From: Thermoplasmata archaeon | Lineage (GTDB): Archaea > Thermoplasmatota > E2 > DHVEG-1 | DNA: 20,705 nucleotides | NCBI GenBank assembly: GCA_003649715.1 | Contig: QMSS01000008.1 | Location: 1-20,705 of the forward strand | Direction of reading: 5' to 3' | Part shown: in pieces, positions 1-9,200 of the stretch | How positions within the stretch are numbered: the first letter of the stretch is position 1 | Layout: each line of letters begins with the position of its first letter | Program-made: the position numbers and the translations under genes | The notes under the pieces: model-generated | Seen by the model: the letters and a program-made list of their open reading frames with translations, nothing else | Databases searched by the model: none | What the model was told of the DNA's origin: nothing

Positions 1-12
1 AATCCCTTCTAT

Positions 13-1443
13 TCATGATTTCACCTGATATCTAAGGTTTGTGGCAGTAACCCATCTATCTGGTGCATCCATGAGTTTATGTGGATTCAAAATATTGTTT
101 GGATCAAGCGCTTTTTTTATAGCCTTCATAACTGGTATTATATCATTTCGTGATTTTTTCCATGGGGGTGCCTTTGATAGCCCAATGCCATGTTCAGCAG
201 AGGTAACACCACCGATTGAATGTACATATTCATATAGCTCATCTATAACATGTTCTGCATCCCTCCATTGACTATTTTTTGTAGGATCAAGCATTATCTT
301 AGTATGAACCACTCCTGAGCCGCAATGTCCATATACAGCCATTATAACGTTGTTTCGCTTAGCGATCTCATGAATTTTTTTAGCGCATTCCGCTATTTTT
401 GAATTTGGCACTCCCATATCATCAGCTAAGTCTGTACATATTATACCATTTTTATATCTTGACAGTGATGCAAACAATTTTTTTCTCCCTGCATATATCC
501 TTTCTCTTTCCTTCTTATCATAACTCATCTCGATTCCAAAACCGTTGTGTTTCTCGCATATCCTTTTCATTTTTTCCATCTCATAATCTACAGCTTCTTT
601 CACATTTCCATCAGCCTCAAAAAGTACAATGGCTCCAACCTCTGGTAAACCAATTTTCATAGCCTTATTAACAGCTTTTATACCTATCTCATCCATTAGC
701 TCGAGCATAGATGGTTGAGCGCCACTGGAGATAATATCAGAAATTGCTTTACCGGCCTCCTCAAGTTTGTTGAAATTTGCAACAGCTAAGCATCTAAATT
801 TTGGTATGGGGACAATTCTCATAGTTGCTTCTACAACAACGCCTAGAGTTCCTTCAGATCCGACAATCAATCTTTCAAGTTGATAACCTGCAGAGTGAAC
901 ACGAGTATTAGAGCCAAGAGTCACAAGTCTACCATCTGCAAGTACAACCTTCATGCCAAGCACATAGTCTCTTGTTGCACCATATTTTACTGATCTCACA
1001 CCAGATGCATTAGCCCCGATTTCACCACCAATTGTTGCAATTCTGCTAGATGCAGGTCCAGGAGGATAAAAAAGACCATAAGGTTTCAAAGCACGATTTA
1101 AATCATCGTCAACCACACCTGGTTCAACACGTACAAGCATATCCTGTGGTCTTATCTCCAATATACGATTCATTCTCTTTAAATCCAAAACAATACCGCC
1201 ATCTATTGGAACAGTATGACCAGATGTGCCTGACCCTGCTCCTCTTGGAATAACAGGTATCCGACTATTATTGGCATACCTCATAATTCTTTGTACTTCT
1301 TCAACAGTATTAGGCCTCACAACAACTGAAGGCATAGCCTGATGTACTGATGCATCTGAAGAATAGACATACAGGTCAGTAATATTATCAGAAACATTAT
1401 CTTCTCCTACAATCATCTTCAACTTTTCTACATCTACTTTCAT
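13..1443 (-). CDS. FAD-linked oxidase, GlcD / D-lactate dehydrogenase family
   Basis: This is a soluble flavoprotein of the VAO/PCMH type that probably oxidises a 2-hydroxyacid such as lactate, glycolate or 2-hydroxyglutarate. The exact substrate cannot be read. The FAD-binding N-terminal domain has PRGAGSGTSG near residues 66-75 and IGGEIGANASG near 138-148. The C-terminal FAD-oxidase domain keeps the histidines of GHCGSGVVH (about 373 and 380) and AEHGIG (about 418). The usual GDGN between the two histidines is GSGV here. There is no signal peptide or membrane segment. It is the last gene of the long minus-strand array. A GTG at 1458 would overlap the mvhD stop as GTGA, but ATG at 1443 is preferred because GGGGGAAAG lies just before it. 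Coupling to mvhD suggests that this enzyme passes electrons to, or takes them from, the Hdr complex; that is inference. Confidence 0.85.
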   Translation of the reverse strand: MKVDVEKLKMIVGEDNVSDNITDLYVYSSDASVHQAMPSVVVRPNTVEEVQRIMRYANNSRIPVIPRGAGSGTSGHTVPIDGGIVLDLKRMNRILEIRPQDMLVRVEPGVVDDDLNRALKPYGLFYPPGPASSRIATIGGEIGANASGVRSVKYGATRDYVLGMKVVLADGRLVTLGSNTRVHSAGYQLERLIVGSEGTLGVVVEATMRIVPIPKFRCLAVANFNKLEEAGKAISDIISSGAQPSMLELMDEIGIKAVNKAMKIGLPEVGAIVLFEADGNVKEAVDYEMEKMKRICEKHNGFGIEMSYDKKERERIYAGRKKLFASLSRYKNGIICTDLADDMGVPNSKIAECAKKIHEIAKRNNVIMAVYGHCGSGVVHTKIMLDPTKNSQWRDAEHVIDELYEYVHSIGGVTSAEHGIGLSKAPPWKKSRNDIIPVMKAIKKALDPNNILNPHKLMDAPDRWVTATNLRYQVKS

Positions 1444-1454
1444 ACTTTCCCCCT

Positions 1455-1874
1455 TCACTTCATTTGCTTCAGGGGGTTTGCCCCCATCCTCCTGATTTCC
1501 TCTACAAATTCTGTGACAACCTGGGCAAACTTTTTTCCCTCAGATGCAGAAATATATTCAAATCTCACCCGATTCGGCTCAATCCCCATCTCCATAAGCA
1601 GTTTTTTCAAAAGTTTGATTCTACGGTTTGTCTTATAGTTTCCAGACTGATAATGACAGTCACCTGGATGACAGCCTGCAACAAGTACTCCATCAGCACC
1701 TTTCTGTAAGGCTTCTAAAATAAACACGGGATCAACCCGTCCAGAGCACATAACTCGTATTGATTTTATGTTTGGCGGATATTTTATTCTGCTTGTTCCT
1801 GCTAGGTCTGCCCCAGCATAACTACACCAGTTACATAAAAAACCTATGATGTTTGGCTCGAACTCTTTTGACAA
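1455..1874 (-). CDS. mvhD: F420-non-reducing hydrogenase / Hdr-linked iron-sulfur subunit MvhD
   Basis: This small [2Fe-2S] protein carries electrons between the MvhAG hydrogenase and HdrA. The five family cysteines are present at C14 and C17 (LCNWCSY), C43 (MCSGRVD), and C68 and C73 (GCHPGDC). The length of 139 residues is normal for stand-alone MvhD. The start codon is TTG at 1874. It is supported by a strong Shine-Dalgarno GAGGTGAG at 1883-1890, 8 nt upstream, and no ATG fits better. The gene sits between the hydrogenase maturation protease and an FAD oxidase rather than directly beside mvhG, so the usual mvhDGA order is altered. Its stop overlaps a possible GTG start of the FAD oxidase. 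Confidence 0.93.
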   Translation of the reverse strand: MSKEFEPNIIGFLCNWCSYAGADLAGTSRIKYPPNIKSIRVMCSGRVDPVFILEALQKGADGVLVAGCHPGDCHYQSGNYKTNRRIKLLKKLLMEMGIEPNRVRFEYISASEGKKFAQVVTEFVEEIRRMGANPLKQMK

Positions 1875-1903
1875 TTTTTTATCTCACCTCAAAAAAACCT
1901 TTT

Positions 1904-2371
1904 TTATCCACCCTTTCTGATTTCATCGACCACCATATCTACGGCTTTTGGCACTAGTGAAGCAGTTTTTTCACTCAGTTTCTCTCCAAACACCTGAGAT
2001 ATTCTATCTATCAGTATACCAATAACGACAATTTCCTGTGGAATACGTGTTTCACCAAGTTTTTTGGCCAGATGTATAGCCTCAACCAATGAGATATCAT
2101 GTGGGTTGCATGAATGGATACCAGTAGAGAAATCATTTAATGTAAATCGTCTTACCTCATTCTTTTGTTTTTTTTCTGATTTAACAGCATCTATGATTAT
2201 TGCTTTGTCATAGCCCAGTATTAAATCTAGGAGGTTCATACCACCAGTGAAGGCTTCTTCGATGACTATATCTGGATCTTGAACATGTTTTTTTAACTGT
2301 TTTGCAACATAGATACCTACGCCGTCATCTTGAAGTATTGGGTTTCCAACACCTACGACTATGGTTTTCAT
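1904..2371 (-). CDS. [NiFe]-hydrogenase maturation endopeptidase (HycI/FrcD/HyaD family)
   Basis: This nickel-dependent protease removes the C-terminal tail of the hydrogenase large subunit after the NiFe site has been inserted. The N-terminal family motif VGVGNPILQDDGVG spans residues 6-19. The three metal-binding acidic/histidine positions known for the family can be placed at D16, D61 (IIIDAVKS) and H91 (NPHDIS). The length of 155 residues is normal. The gene lies 20 nt downstream of mvhA, whose product still carries a tail after its last cysteine motif, so MvhA is the obvious substrate. It is a cytoplasmic maturation factor and not a subunit of the final complex. Confidence 0.92.
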   Translation of the reverse strand: MKTIVVGVGNPILQDDGVGIYVAKQLKKHVQDPDIVIEEAFTGGMNLLDLILGYDKAIIIDAVKSEKKQKNEVRRFTLNDFSTGIHSCNPHDISLVEAIHLAKKLGETRIPQEIVVIGILIDRISQVFGEKLSEKTASLVPKAVDMVVDEIRKGG

Positions 2372-2391
2372 CTAATTGAGTTTTTCCCCCT

Positions 2392-3852
2392 TTACATGTT
2401 TTGCTTTAGCGTTTTATACAACTTTTTTTCATGATCATATATGTTTATCTCCATGGGCATACCGCCTGGTAGTGTATGTGTAGCGCAGGCGAAGCAGGGA
2501 TCATAAGCGCGAAAGGCCATCTCAACCATGTTCAACAAACCATCATTTATTTTTCCGTTTTTTATCAATCCTTTGGCAGCATTTTTTACTGACATATTGA
2601 TAGCTCCTGCATTGTTTGTAGTTGCAACAATGAGATTTGCCTTCTCAATAAGACCATCTTTGGTTAGCTTATAATGATGGATAAGTGTTCCACGAGATGC
2701 TTCAACCACGCCGAATCCCTCGTCGGGTTCACCTACAGGATTTCGGACATGCTGCGAAGTTATCTCAGGATCTTTGATCAGTTCCATCGCTCTTTCTGAG
2801 ACGTATAGTAGTTCTATAAGTCGCGCCCAGTGGAATGCAAGTGTAGAGTTGACAGGTCTTCCGCCAAGGGTTTCATACATTCTCTTATATTCTTTGTCAG
2901 CAAGCGGAGTCGCCATTCCCTCAGCAGCATTTAGACGTCCAAGTGGTCCTACTCTGTAGATTCCACTGTCTTTTCCATCTTTGAACCCCTTCCATCCTAT
3001 ACTCTTTAGATATGGGAATTTTATATAACTCCATTCCTCAACATGCTCAGCGATGTTTTTGTAATAATCTTTTACATCAAATTTAATATACTCCTTTCCC
3101 TCCGGGTCTGTTACTCGTATTTTTCCATCATAGAAGTTTACCTTGTTGTTTTCGTCAACCAGCCCCATGTTGTATGTCTTCAGAGTATAAGGATCACTGA
3201 GAATCAAGTCAACATAGTCCTTATTTTTCAGTACAACATCGTCGAATAGCTTCAATGAAAACTTTGCGAACTCAACACAGGATTTGATCATTTTTTCTAT
3301 TTCTTTTACCTCCTCTCTATTAAGTGTCTTCGACACCCCTCCGGGTAAACCACAGACAGGATGCGTTGCCTTTCCACCCAGTATCGCAGTAATCCTTTGG
3401 CCATATGCTCGGTGTCTGATAACATCCTTACCAATCTCAATTCCTGCTTTTTCAATCACACCGAGAATATTTCTTTTGTCAGGCGGGGCATCTGGTCCTA
3501 CAACGAAATCTGGTCCTCCTAGATAATAAAAATGAAGGATGTGATCATAAATAATGTATCCACAATACATTAGCTCTCTAAGTTTTTTTGCAGCAGAAGG
3601 CGGATCGACATTAAATGCATCATCAAGTGCCTTAGTTGATGCAAAATGATGAGCAACTGGACAAACACCGCAGATACGAGATGTTATTTGAGGCATATCC
3701 TCTGCGCGTCTACCCTGACAAAACCGTTCAAAACCTCTAAGCTCAGGGATCTGAAGATAAGCATTCTCCACATTTCCCTGATTGTTTAGAAAAATACTGA
3801 TCTTGCCATGCCCCTCAAGTCTTGTGATAGGATCAATGACCACAGTTTTCAT
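2392..3852 (-). CDS. mvhA: [NiFe]-hydrogenase large (catalytic) subunit MvhA
   Basis: This is the catalytic subunit of a group 3 cytoplasmic hydrogenase, where H2 is split or formed at the NiFe(CN)2CO centre. The four metal-binding cysteines are in RICGVC (C61, C64) and DPCFAC (C453, C456), followed by ATH with His459. There is no selenocysteine position. About 27 residues follow His459, which matches the peptide expected to be cut off by the maturation protease encoded next. The length of 486 residues is typical of MvhA. The start overlaps the end of mvhG as ATGA, and AGGAGGGTGAT lies 8 nt before the ATG. The group 3c (Mvh) assignment rests on the mvhG, mvhD and hdrABC neighbours and the lack of any F420-binding frhB gene. 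Confidence 0.95.
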   Translation of the reverse strand: MKTVVIDPITRLEGHGKISIFLNNQGNVENAYLQIPELRGFERFCQGRRAEDMPQITSRICGVCPVAHHFASTKALDDAFNVDPPSAAKKLRELMYCGYIIYDHILHFYYLGGPDFVVGPDAPPDKRNILGVIEKAGIEIGKDVIRHRAYGQRITAILGGKATHPVCGLPGGVSKTLNREEVKEIEKMIKSCVEFAKFSLKLFDDVVLKNKDYVDLILSDPYTLKTYNMGLVDENNKVNFYDGKIRVTDPEGKEYIKFDVKDYYKNIAEHVEEWSYIKFPYLKSIGWKGFKDGKDSGIYRVGPLGRLNAAEGMATPLADKEYKRMYETLGGRPVNSTLAFHWARLIELLYVSERAMELIKDPEITSQHVRNPVGEPDEGFGVVEASRGTLIHHYKLTKDGLIEKANLIVATTNNAGAINMSVKNAAKGLIKNGKINDGLLNMVEMAFRAYDPCFACATHTLPGGMPMEINIYDHEKKLYKTLKQNM

Positions 3853-4862
3853 CTCATCACCCTCCTGTTAATAAGGGCAGATGGCAGACCATATTTGTAA
3901 AAAGTACCAACTGGGTCAACTATCTGATCCATTAGCTCCTCAACCTTTTCGTCACTCATTTTTTCCTCCTCCTCAATACCTAAAATGGATGCAAGTGCAG
4001 ACATCATCTTGGCACCCTGATCTCTAGAGTTAGGTGTTGGACCACCACAACCAGTACAGGGCATGTTTGCATCTAAACATCTTGCATTACATCCACCACG
4101 TGTAGCAGGCCCCATGCAGATTATGCCCTGTTCAAGGAGACATTTGTTTGGATCTATGCTTTCAACCTCATAAACTCTTTTTATCTCACTGATCTTTTTC
4201 TCATATTTTTCACGAGGACATTCATCGCATACTGATTTTAGTGGTGCAAGAACAGCACCTTTCGGGGGTAGCCTGTTTTCAACTATACTATTCACAGCAT
4301 CTATTATGAGATCAGGAGTAGGTGGACAGCCTGGGAGATAGTAGTCGACATCAACCACCTGGTTAAGTGTTTTCACAGTGTCATAAAACTCTGGAAGTGT
4401 AAGTTTTCCCTCTTTGATCCTAGTCAGTTTTTTAGGAACAATTCTTTTTGGATTGTAAGTTGATGGGTTGTCGATATATGCAACATTGAAAACCTCCTCA
4501 CGATTTGCAAGATTCGCTAAACCAGGAATGCCGCCGTTTACTGCACATGATCCAAATGCTACGAGAACCTTCGATTTCTTACGTAGCAACTTAGCTAGAT
4601 GTTCCTGTTCCTCGGTTCTAATGGAGCCGTTAAAAAAACATACGTCTATGCTTCCATCCTTCATTGCCTCAACATCTTTGTACTTTGTATCCAACGCAAC
4701 AGGCCAAAACAGTATATCCGCTACCTCTACAACATCCAATATTTTTTCATCTATATCAAGAACTGCTATTTCGCATCCACCGCAGCTAGCTGCCCAGTAA
4801 AATGCAAACTGAAGTTTTTTCTTCTTTTCAGTTTCAATCTTATCTTTCTTTTCTTCTGTCAT
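3849..4862 (-). CDS. mvhG: [NiFe]-hydrogenase small subunit MvhG
   Basis: This is the small hydrogenase subunit, which moves electrons from the NiFe site towards MvhD. Proximal-cluster cysteines are seen at C27 and C30 (ASCGGCE), C106 (GSCAVNGG) and C179 (LPGCPPTP). A cysteine-rich C-terminal region (C212, C215, C241, C249, C258, C262, C269, C272) can hold the medial and distal clusters. There is no twin-arginine signal, which fits a cytoplasmic enzyme. The N-terminus has about 17 extra, highly charged lysine/glutamate residues before the conserved core. The length of 337 residues is near the usual size for MvhG. The stop overlaps the mvhA start, so the two hydrogenase subunits are translationally coupled. 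Confidence 0.95.
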   Translation of the reverse strand: MTEEKKDKIETEKKKKLQFAFYWAASCGGCEIAVLDIDEKILDVVEVADILFWPVALDTKYKDVEAMKDGSIDVCFFNGSIRTEEQEHLAKLLRKKSKVLVAFGSCAVNGGIPGLANLANREEVFNVAYIDNPSTYNPKRIVPKKLTRIKEGKLTLPEFYDTVKTLNQVVDVDYYLPGCPPTPDLIIDAVNSIVENRLPPKGAVLAPLKSVCDECPREKYEKKISEIKRVYEVESIDPNKCLLEQGIICMGPATRGGCNARCLDANMPCTGCGGPTPNSRDQGAKMMSALASILGIEEEEKMSDEKVEELMDQIVDPVGTFYKYGLPSALINRRVMR

Positions 4863-4887
4863 AGATCATCACTAATATCTTTTTTTT

Positions 4888-5790
4888 TCAAATTTCTATT
4901 TTTCTAGTATGTAAAACTCCTTTTTTCTTCAACAGCAACGTGGGATCAACCATGTGTTGGTCAAAACCATAGACACTTGGATCAAGACCCAGTGCTACAC
5001 TTATAAGCTGAGTATAGTAATAGATAGGTATTTGCTTATAACCCTTGAACAGTTTTTCTGCCTCCTTACCACGAACATCCAGGTTGAAATGACATAGAGG
5101 ACAAGATAACATTATAGCATCTGCACCACGTTCAACTGCATAGCTTGTTATACGATATGCCCTTCTTGAAACCAACTGTTTTTCTTCTATGGTATGATAG
5201 GACCCACAGCACTCTATTTTAAACGGATTATCAATTACCTCTGCACCCAAAATAGTTAGTAAATCACTTAGGATCTGAGGATCCTCGGCATCATCAATGG
5301 CCACCTCACGTGGTCGCAGAAGCATACATCCATAATATGGCATAATCCTCATATCATGTAATGGTTTTTTAACCATCTTTTTGATTACATCAAAACCTAT
5401 TTCATCTCGTAAAAATTCTAGGAAATGGTATACTTTTACTGTGCCCTTGTAATCATTTTCTCTGTCCATGAATGCATTAAGGGTCTTAAGATCATCCGGA
5501 TTTTCCTTCACACGTAGATTAGTCTGTTTTAGGGTGTTGCAACACATATCACAAAGTACAACCACCTTATCTTCACCTTGATCTTCAACATGGATGAGAT
5601 TCCGTAACGGAGCAAGATGATGCATAAGATCATCTGTGGTAAGGGATGCTACTACTCCACAGCAGTTCCAATCATGCATCTCAACTAGCTCATAACCCAA
5701 TGCTTGCATGATGGCATAAGCTGTTTTTTCAAGATTTTTTGCAGTAGTCTTAAGTGTGCATCCCGGATAATATAATATTCTTTTTTGCAT
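4888..5790 (-). CDS. hdrB: CoB-CoM heterodisulfide reductase-type subunit HdrB
   Basis: This protein carries two CCG domains, which in characterised HdrB hold two noncubane [4Fe-4S] clusters that reduce a disulfide. The first domain has C11 (PGCTLK), C43-C44 (WNCCGV), and C80 and C83 (CDMCC). The second has C155 (YYGCML), C194-C195 (IECCGS), and C230 and C233 (SCPLC). Both motif sets are complete, so the active site looks intact. The length of 300 residues is normal. If the organism is not a methanogen, the true acceptor may not be CoM-S-S-CoB. The gene follows hdrC with a 9-nt gap and no strong Shine-Dalgarno site, and mvhG follows it. Confidence 0.93.
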   Translation of the reverse strand: MQKRILYYPGCTLKTTAKNLEKTAYAIMQALGYELVEMHDWNCCGVVASLTTDDLMHHLAPLRNLIHVEDQGEDKVVVLCDMCCNTLKQTNLRVKENPDDLKTLNAFMDRENDYKGTVKVYHFLEFLRDEIGFDVIKKMVKKPLHDMRIMPYYGCMLLRPREVAIDDAEDPQILSDLLTILGAEVIDNPFKIECCGSYHTIEEKQLVSRRAYRITSYAVERGADAIMLSCPLCHFNLDVRGKEAEKLFKGYKQIPIYYYTQLISVALGLDPSVYGFDQHMVDPTLLLKKKGVLHTRKIEI

Positions 5791-5799
5791 AATAATATA

Positions 5800-6228
5800 C
5801 TATCCTATGTTTTTTCTAAACAGGCTCACAAATGCAAGCTGAGGTATTGTTTCACGTTCTTTTTTCGGAATCTTTAAAACATCAGTATAGTCAATCTTCC
5901 TCCTGAGAATTATCTGCCGTAACGCTTCCATTATCTTAGTTATGTTGATGTCACGAGGGCAGCGTTCAGCACATGTGTAGCATGATGCACATAGCCATAT
6001 AGTTTTAGAGTTCAACACTTCACGTCTATCAAGAACTACATATCGGATAACTTCATCTGGGAGAAGATCCATGTCCTCAACAAATGGGCATCCTGCTGAG
6101 CAGGTCCCGCACTGATAGCATCCGAAAAGGTTTTCCCCTGATAACTCTTCAACCTCTTTTACAAGTTCCCCCTTTTTGAAAACAATTTTGCTGATTTCCC
6201 TGGTATTTAGAGCTTGGTTTTTCGTCAT
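5800..6228 (-). CDS. hdrC: Heterodisulfide reductase-type subunit HdrC
   Basis: This small ferredoxin-like subunit relays electrons from HdrA to HdrB. It has two complete [4Fe-4S] motifs: C37, C40, C43, C47 (CYQCGTCSAGCP) and C80, C83, C86, C90 (CASCYTCAERCP). The start is placed at ATG 6228, 2 nt after the hdrA stop, giving 142 residues. The open frame extends upstream to 6336, but that would overlap hdrA by over 100 nt and add a non-conserved arginine-rich stretch. The GGAG inside the last hdrA codons can serve as ribosome binding site. The order hdrA-hdrC-hdrB is like that of many Hdr operons. Confidence 0.92.
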   Translation of the reverse strand: MTKNQALNTREISKIVFKKGELVKEVEELSGENLFGCYQCGTCSAGCPFVEDMDLLPDEVIRYVVLDRREVLNSKTIWLCASCYTCAERCPRDINITKIMEALRQIILRRKIDYTDVLKIPKKERETIPQLAFVSLFRKNIG

Positions 6229-6230
6229 CT

Positions 6231-9200
6231 CTACATCTCCTGAAGAAGAGCTTCTAGCATAACCTCTATTTGCTTTGTCTTGAAACCTTTTTGCTCGATG
6301 GCACCAGATGGGCAAGCACCTGCGCAGAGACCGCAACCTTTACACAACGCAGTGTTCACTGTTGCAACAAGACGGTCAGTATCATCAAGACGTGGTTTTA
6401 TCTCTATAGCAGAATATGTGCAGATCGATTCACATGTTCTACAACCACTACACAGATCCTCATTTACTTCAGCAACCTGTCCCTCTCCTCTCATATGCTC
6501 TTGCATAATTGGAATCGCAGCACGACTTGCTGCTCCCTCAGCCTGGGCAATGGAATCAACAAGATTTTTCGGATAATGCGCTGCACCGCATAGGTAGATT
6601 CCATCAGTTGCAAAATCAAGTGGTCTGATCTTCGCATGTGCCTCAAGGAAAAAACCTGCAGAATCAGCTGGTATCTTCAACATGTTTTTCAAAGCCTCAG
6701 TGAAAACCTCTCCCTCAGTGTTGATTGTTAAAACTACAAGATCTGCAGGAAGCATTAATTCTTCACCTAGGATATCATCATAAACCTTCACATTAACAGA
6801 ACCATGTTTAGGATTGTTTTTGTCAAGTATAACCTCCGGTTTCCTATCACCAGGATAACGGATAACAACAACATGATAATTTTTTAGAACATCAGCATAG
6901 TATTCCTCCTCTTCTTTGCCAAACACACGCATATCTCGATATAGGATATAGACTTTGGAGTCAGGAAATCTTTCACAAATCAGTTTCGCGTTCTTGATTG
7001 ATACCCCACATCCGATACGGCAGCAGTATGGACGTTCTTCATCCATTGCTCCAACACAGTTGATGATAACAACACTTCTGGGTTTCCTCAAAATACCTTT
7101 TTTGATTTTTTCTTCTAACTCAGTTTGACTCAAAATATTAGTATTGATGCCATACTGATACTTGCCTCTGAGGTCAATCTCACGGAAACCAGTGGCAACA
7201 ATGATTGTTCCAAACTTGATTTTTCTCATACGTCCTCTGTATCTGATTGTTCCATTGTAGTTTCCAATGAATCCATCGATATCAACCAACTCTGCCTCTG
7301 TCATCACATCCACAAGCTTGTTTTTGTTAACCTCTTCTATCAGAGGATCAATCACATCTTTAGCTTTGACATCACTTGGAAACAGTGTATACAAATGTCT
7401 AAGCCTACCACCCAGTTGTTTTTCTTTCTCAATCAGATAGGATCTAATACCCATGTCAGCTAATGCTAAAGCTGCCTTCATACCAGACACGCCGCCGCCT
7501 ATTATCAGAACAGCTGGAGTGATAGAGAATTCTTCCTCAGTAAGTGGTTCTAGAAGACGAACCTTTGCAACCGCTGCCTTTACCAAAGCAACTGCTTTCT
7601 CCGTAGCCTTGCTCCAATCATCGGAATGAACCCATGAGCAATGATTCCGGATATTTGCCATCTCAAACAAATACTTATTTAAACCAGCTTCAAGCAATGT
7701 ATCCTGAAACAGAGGCCCGTGGGTGCGTGGTGAACATGCAGCAACGACAATCCTGTTCAACTGTTTATCCCTGATAGTATCCCGAATCTTCCTGGAGGTA
7801 TCCTCAGAGCATGCAAACATTACATGCTCAGCATATTCAACATCTGGAAGCTTTTTCGCTTCCTCGGTGACCTTTTCAACATCCAAGAAACCTGCAATAT
7901 TTTTACCACAATGACATACAAACACACCTATACGCGTTTTCTCCTCTGAAACATCTCTTTCAGGTGGAAACTCTCGGCCTACATGCCGTTCGCGATCTTT
8001 CACATGAGCAACTGCTTTTGCAGCAGCCCCACTAGCCATAGATACACTATCAGGTATATCCTTAGGACCCTGGATGCAGCCAGCTAGATAAATACCCTTT
8101 CTTGTAGACTGAACAGGATTTGTTAAAAGAGAATCCTGTTTGAAAAAACCATTTTCATCAACATCTACCCCAAGGATCCTCGCAAGTTTTTTATTACTTT
8201 TAGATGGTATGATTGCGGTTGACAAAACTAGTAGATCGACTCTATCCTCTTTTATCTCACCAGTGAGCGTGTTTTTATACCGGATGGTTAAACTTTTATC
8301 TTTATTCTCATAAACCGATGAGGGTCGTCCTCTAACATATTTCACACCAAGTTTTTTAGCATGCTCGTAGTACTGCTGAAAATCCTTGCCATAGGCACGT
8401 ATGTCCATGTAGTAGATAGTAATGTCGATATCAGGGTTTGACTCCTTGACAATAGATGCCTCTTTTGTTGCATACATGCAGCAGACACGGGAGCAGTAAG
8501 GATAACCCAACTGCTCACTTCGCGAACCAACACATTGGATCCACCCTATCCTCTTCGGTTTTTTTCCGTCAGAGGGACGAAGAATTTTTCCATCAGTAGG
8601 CCCAAAAGAAGAAAGTAGTCTCTCAAACTGTATAGCAGTGAGGACATTCTCATACTTGCCGTAGCCGTATTCTCTACGTAGCTCAATTGGTTCAAATACT
8701 TCGAAACCAGTTGCAACGATTATGCTACCTATATGTACCTCTATTTCCTCTGATTTTTCAAGGAACGATATCGCCTCAGCCTCGCATACCCTGTCGCAGG
8801 ATCCACAGCCAACACAGTGTTCCACATCAATGGTATAAACAATGGGAACAGCCTGTGGAAACTCAATATAGATAGCTTTGCGAGTAGAGATTTTTTCATC
8901 AAAAGGATTAACTACTTCAACTGGACAGACCTCAGCACAGTCACCACATCCTGTGCATTTATCAGGATCAACATATTTGCTTTTCTTCCAAATCCATGCA
9001 GTAAAATTACCTTTCTCTCCATCTAACTTGTTGATCTCCGCATAGGTTATAAGCTGTATGTTGGGATGACGGGCGAGTTCAACCATCTTAGGTGCAGCTG
9101 TGCAGATAGAGCAATCATTTGTTGGAAATGTTTTATCTAGTTTAACCATTGACCCGCCAACTGTTGAAGTCTTATCGATGATGACCACTTTATATCCCTT

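Noticed and set aside
2392..3852. Selenocysteine in the hydrogenase large subunit
   Set aside because: All four NiFe ligands are encoded as Cys codons and there is no in-frame TGA in the C-terminal motif.
6229..6336. Upstream extension of hdrC to 6336
   Set aside because: It would overlap hdrA by more than 100 bases and adds a non-conserved arginine-rich segment; ATG 6228 directly after the hdrA stop fits better.
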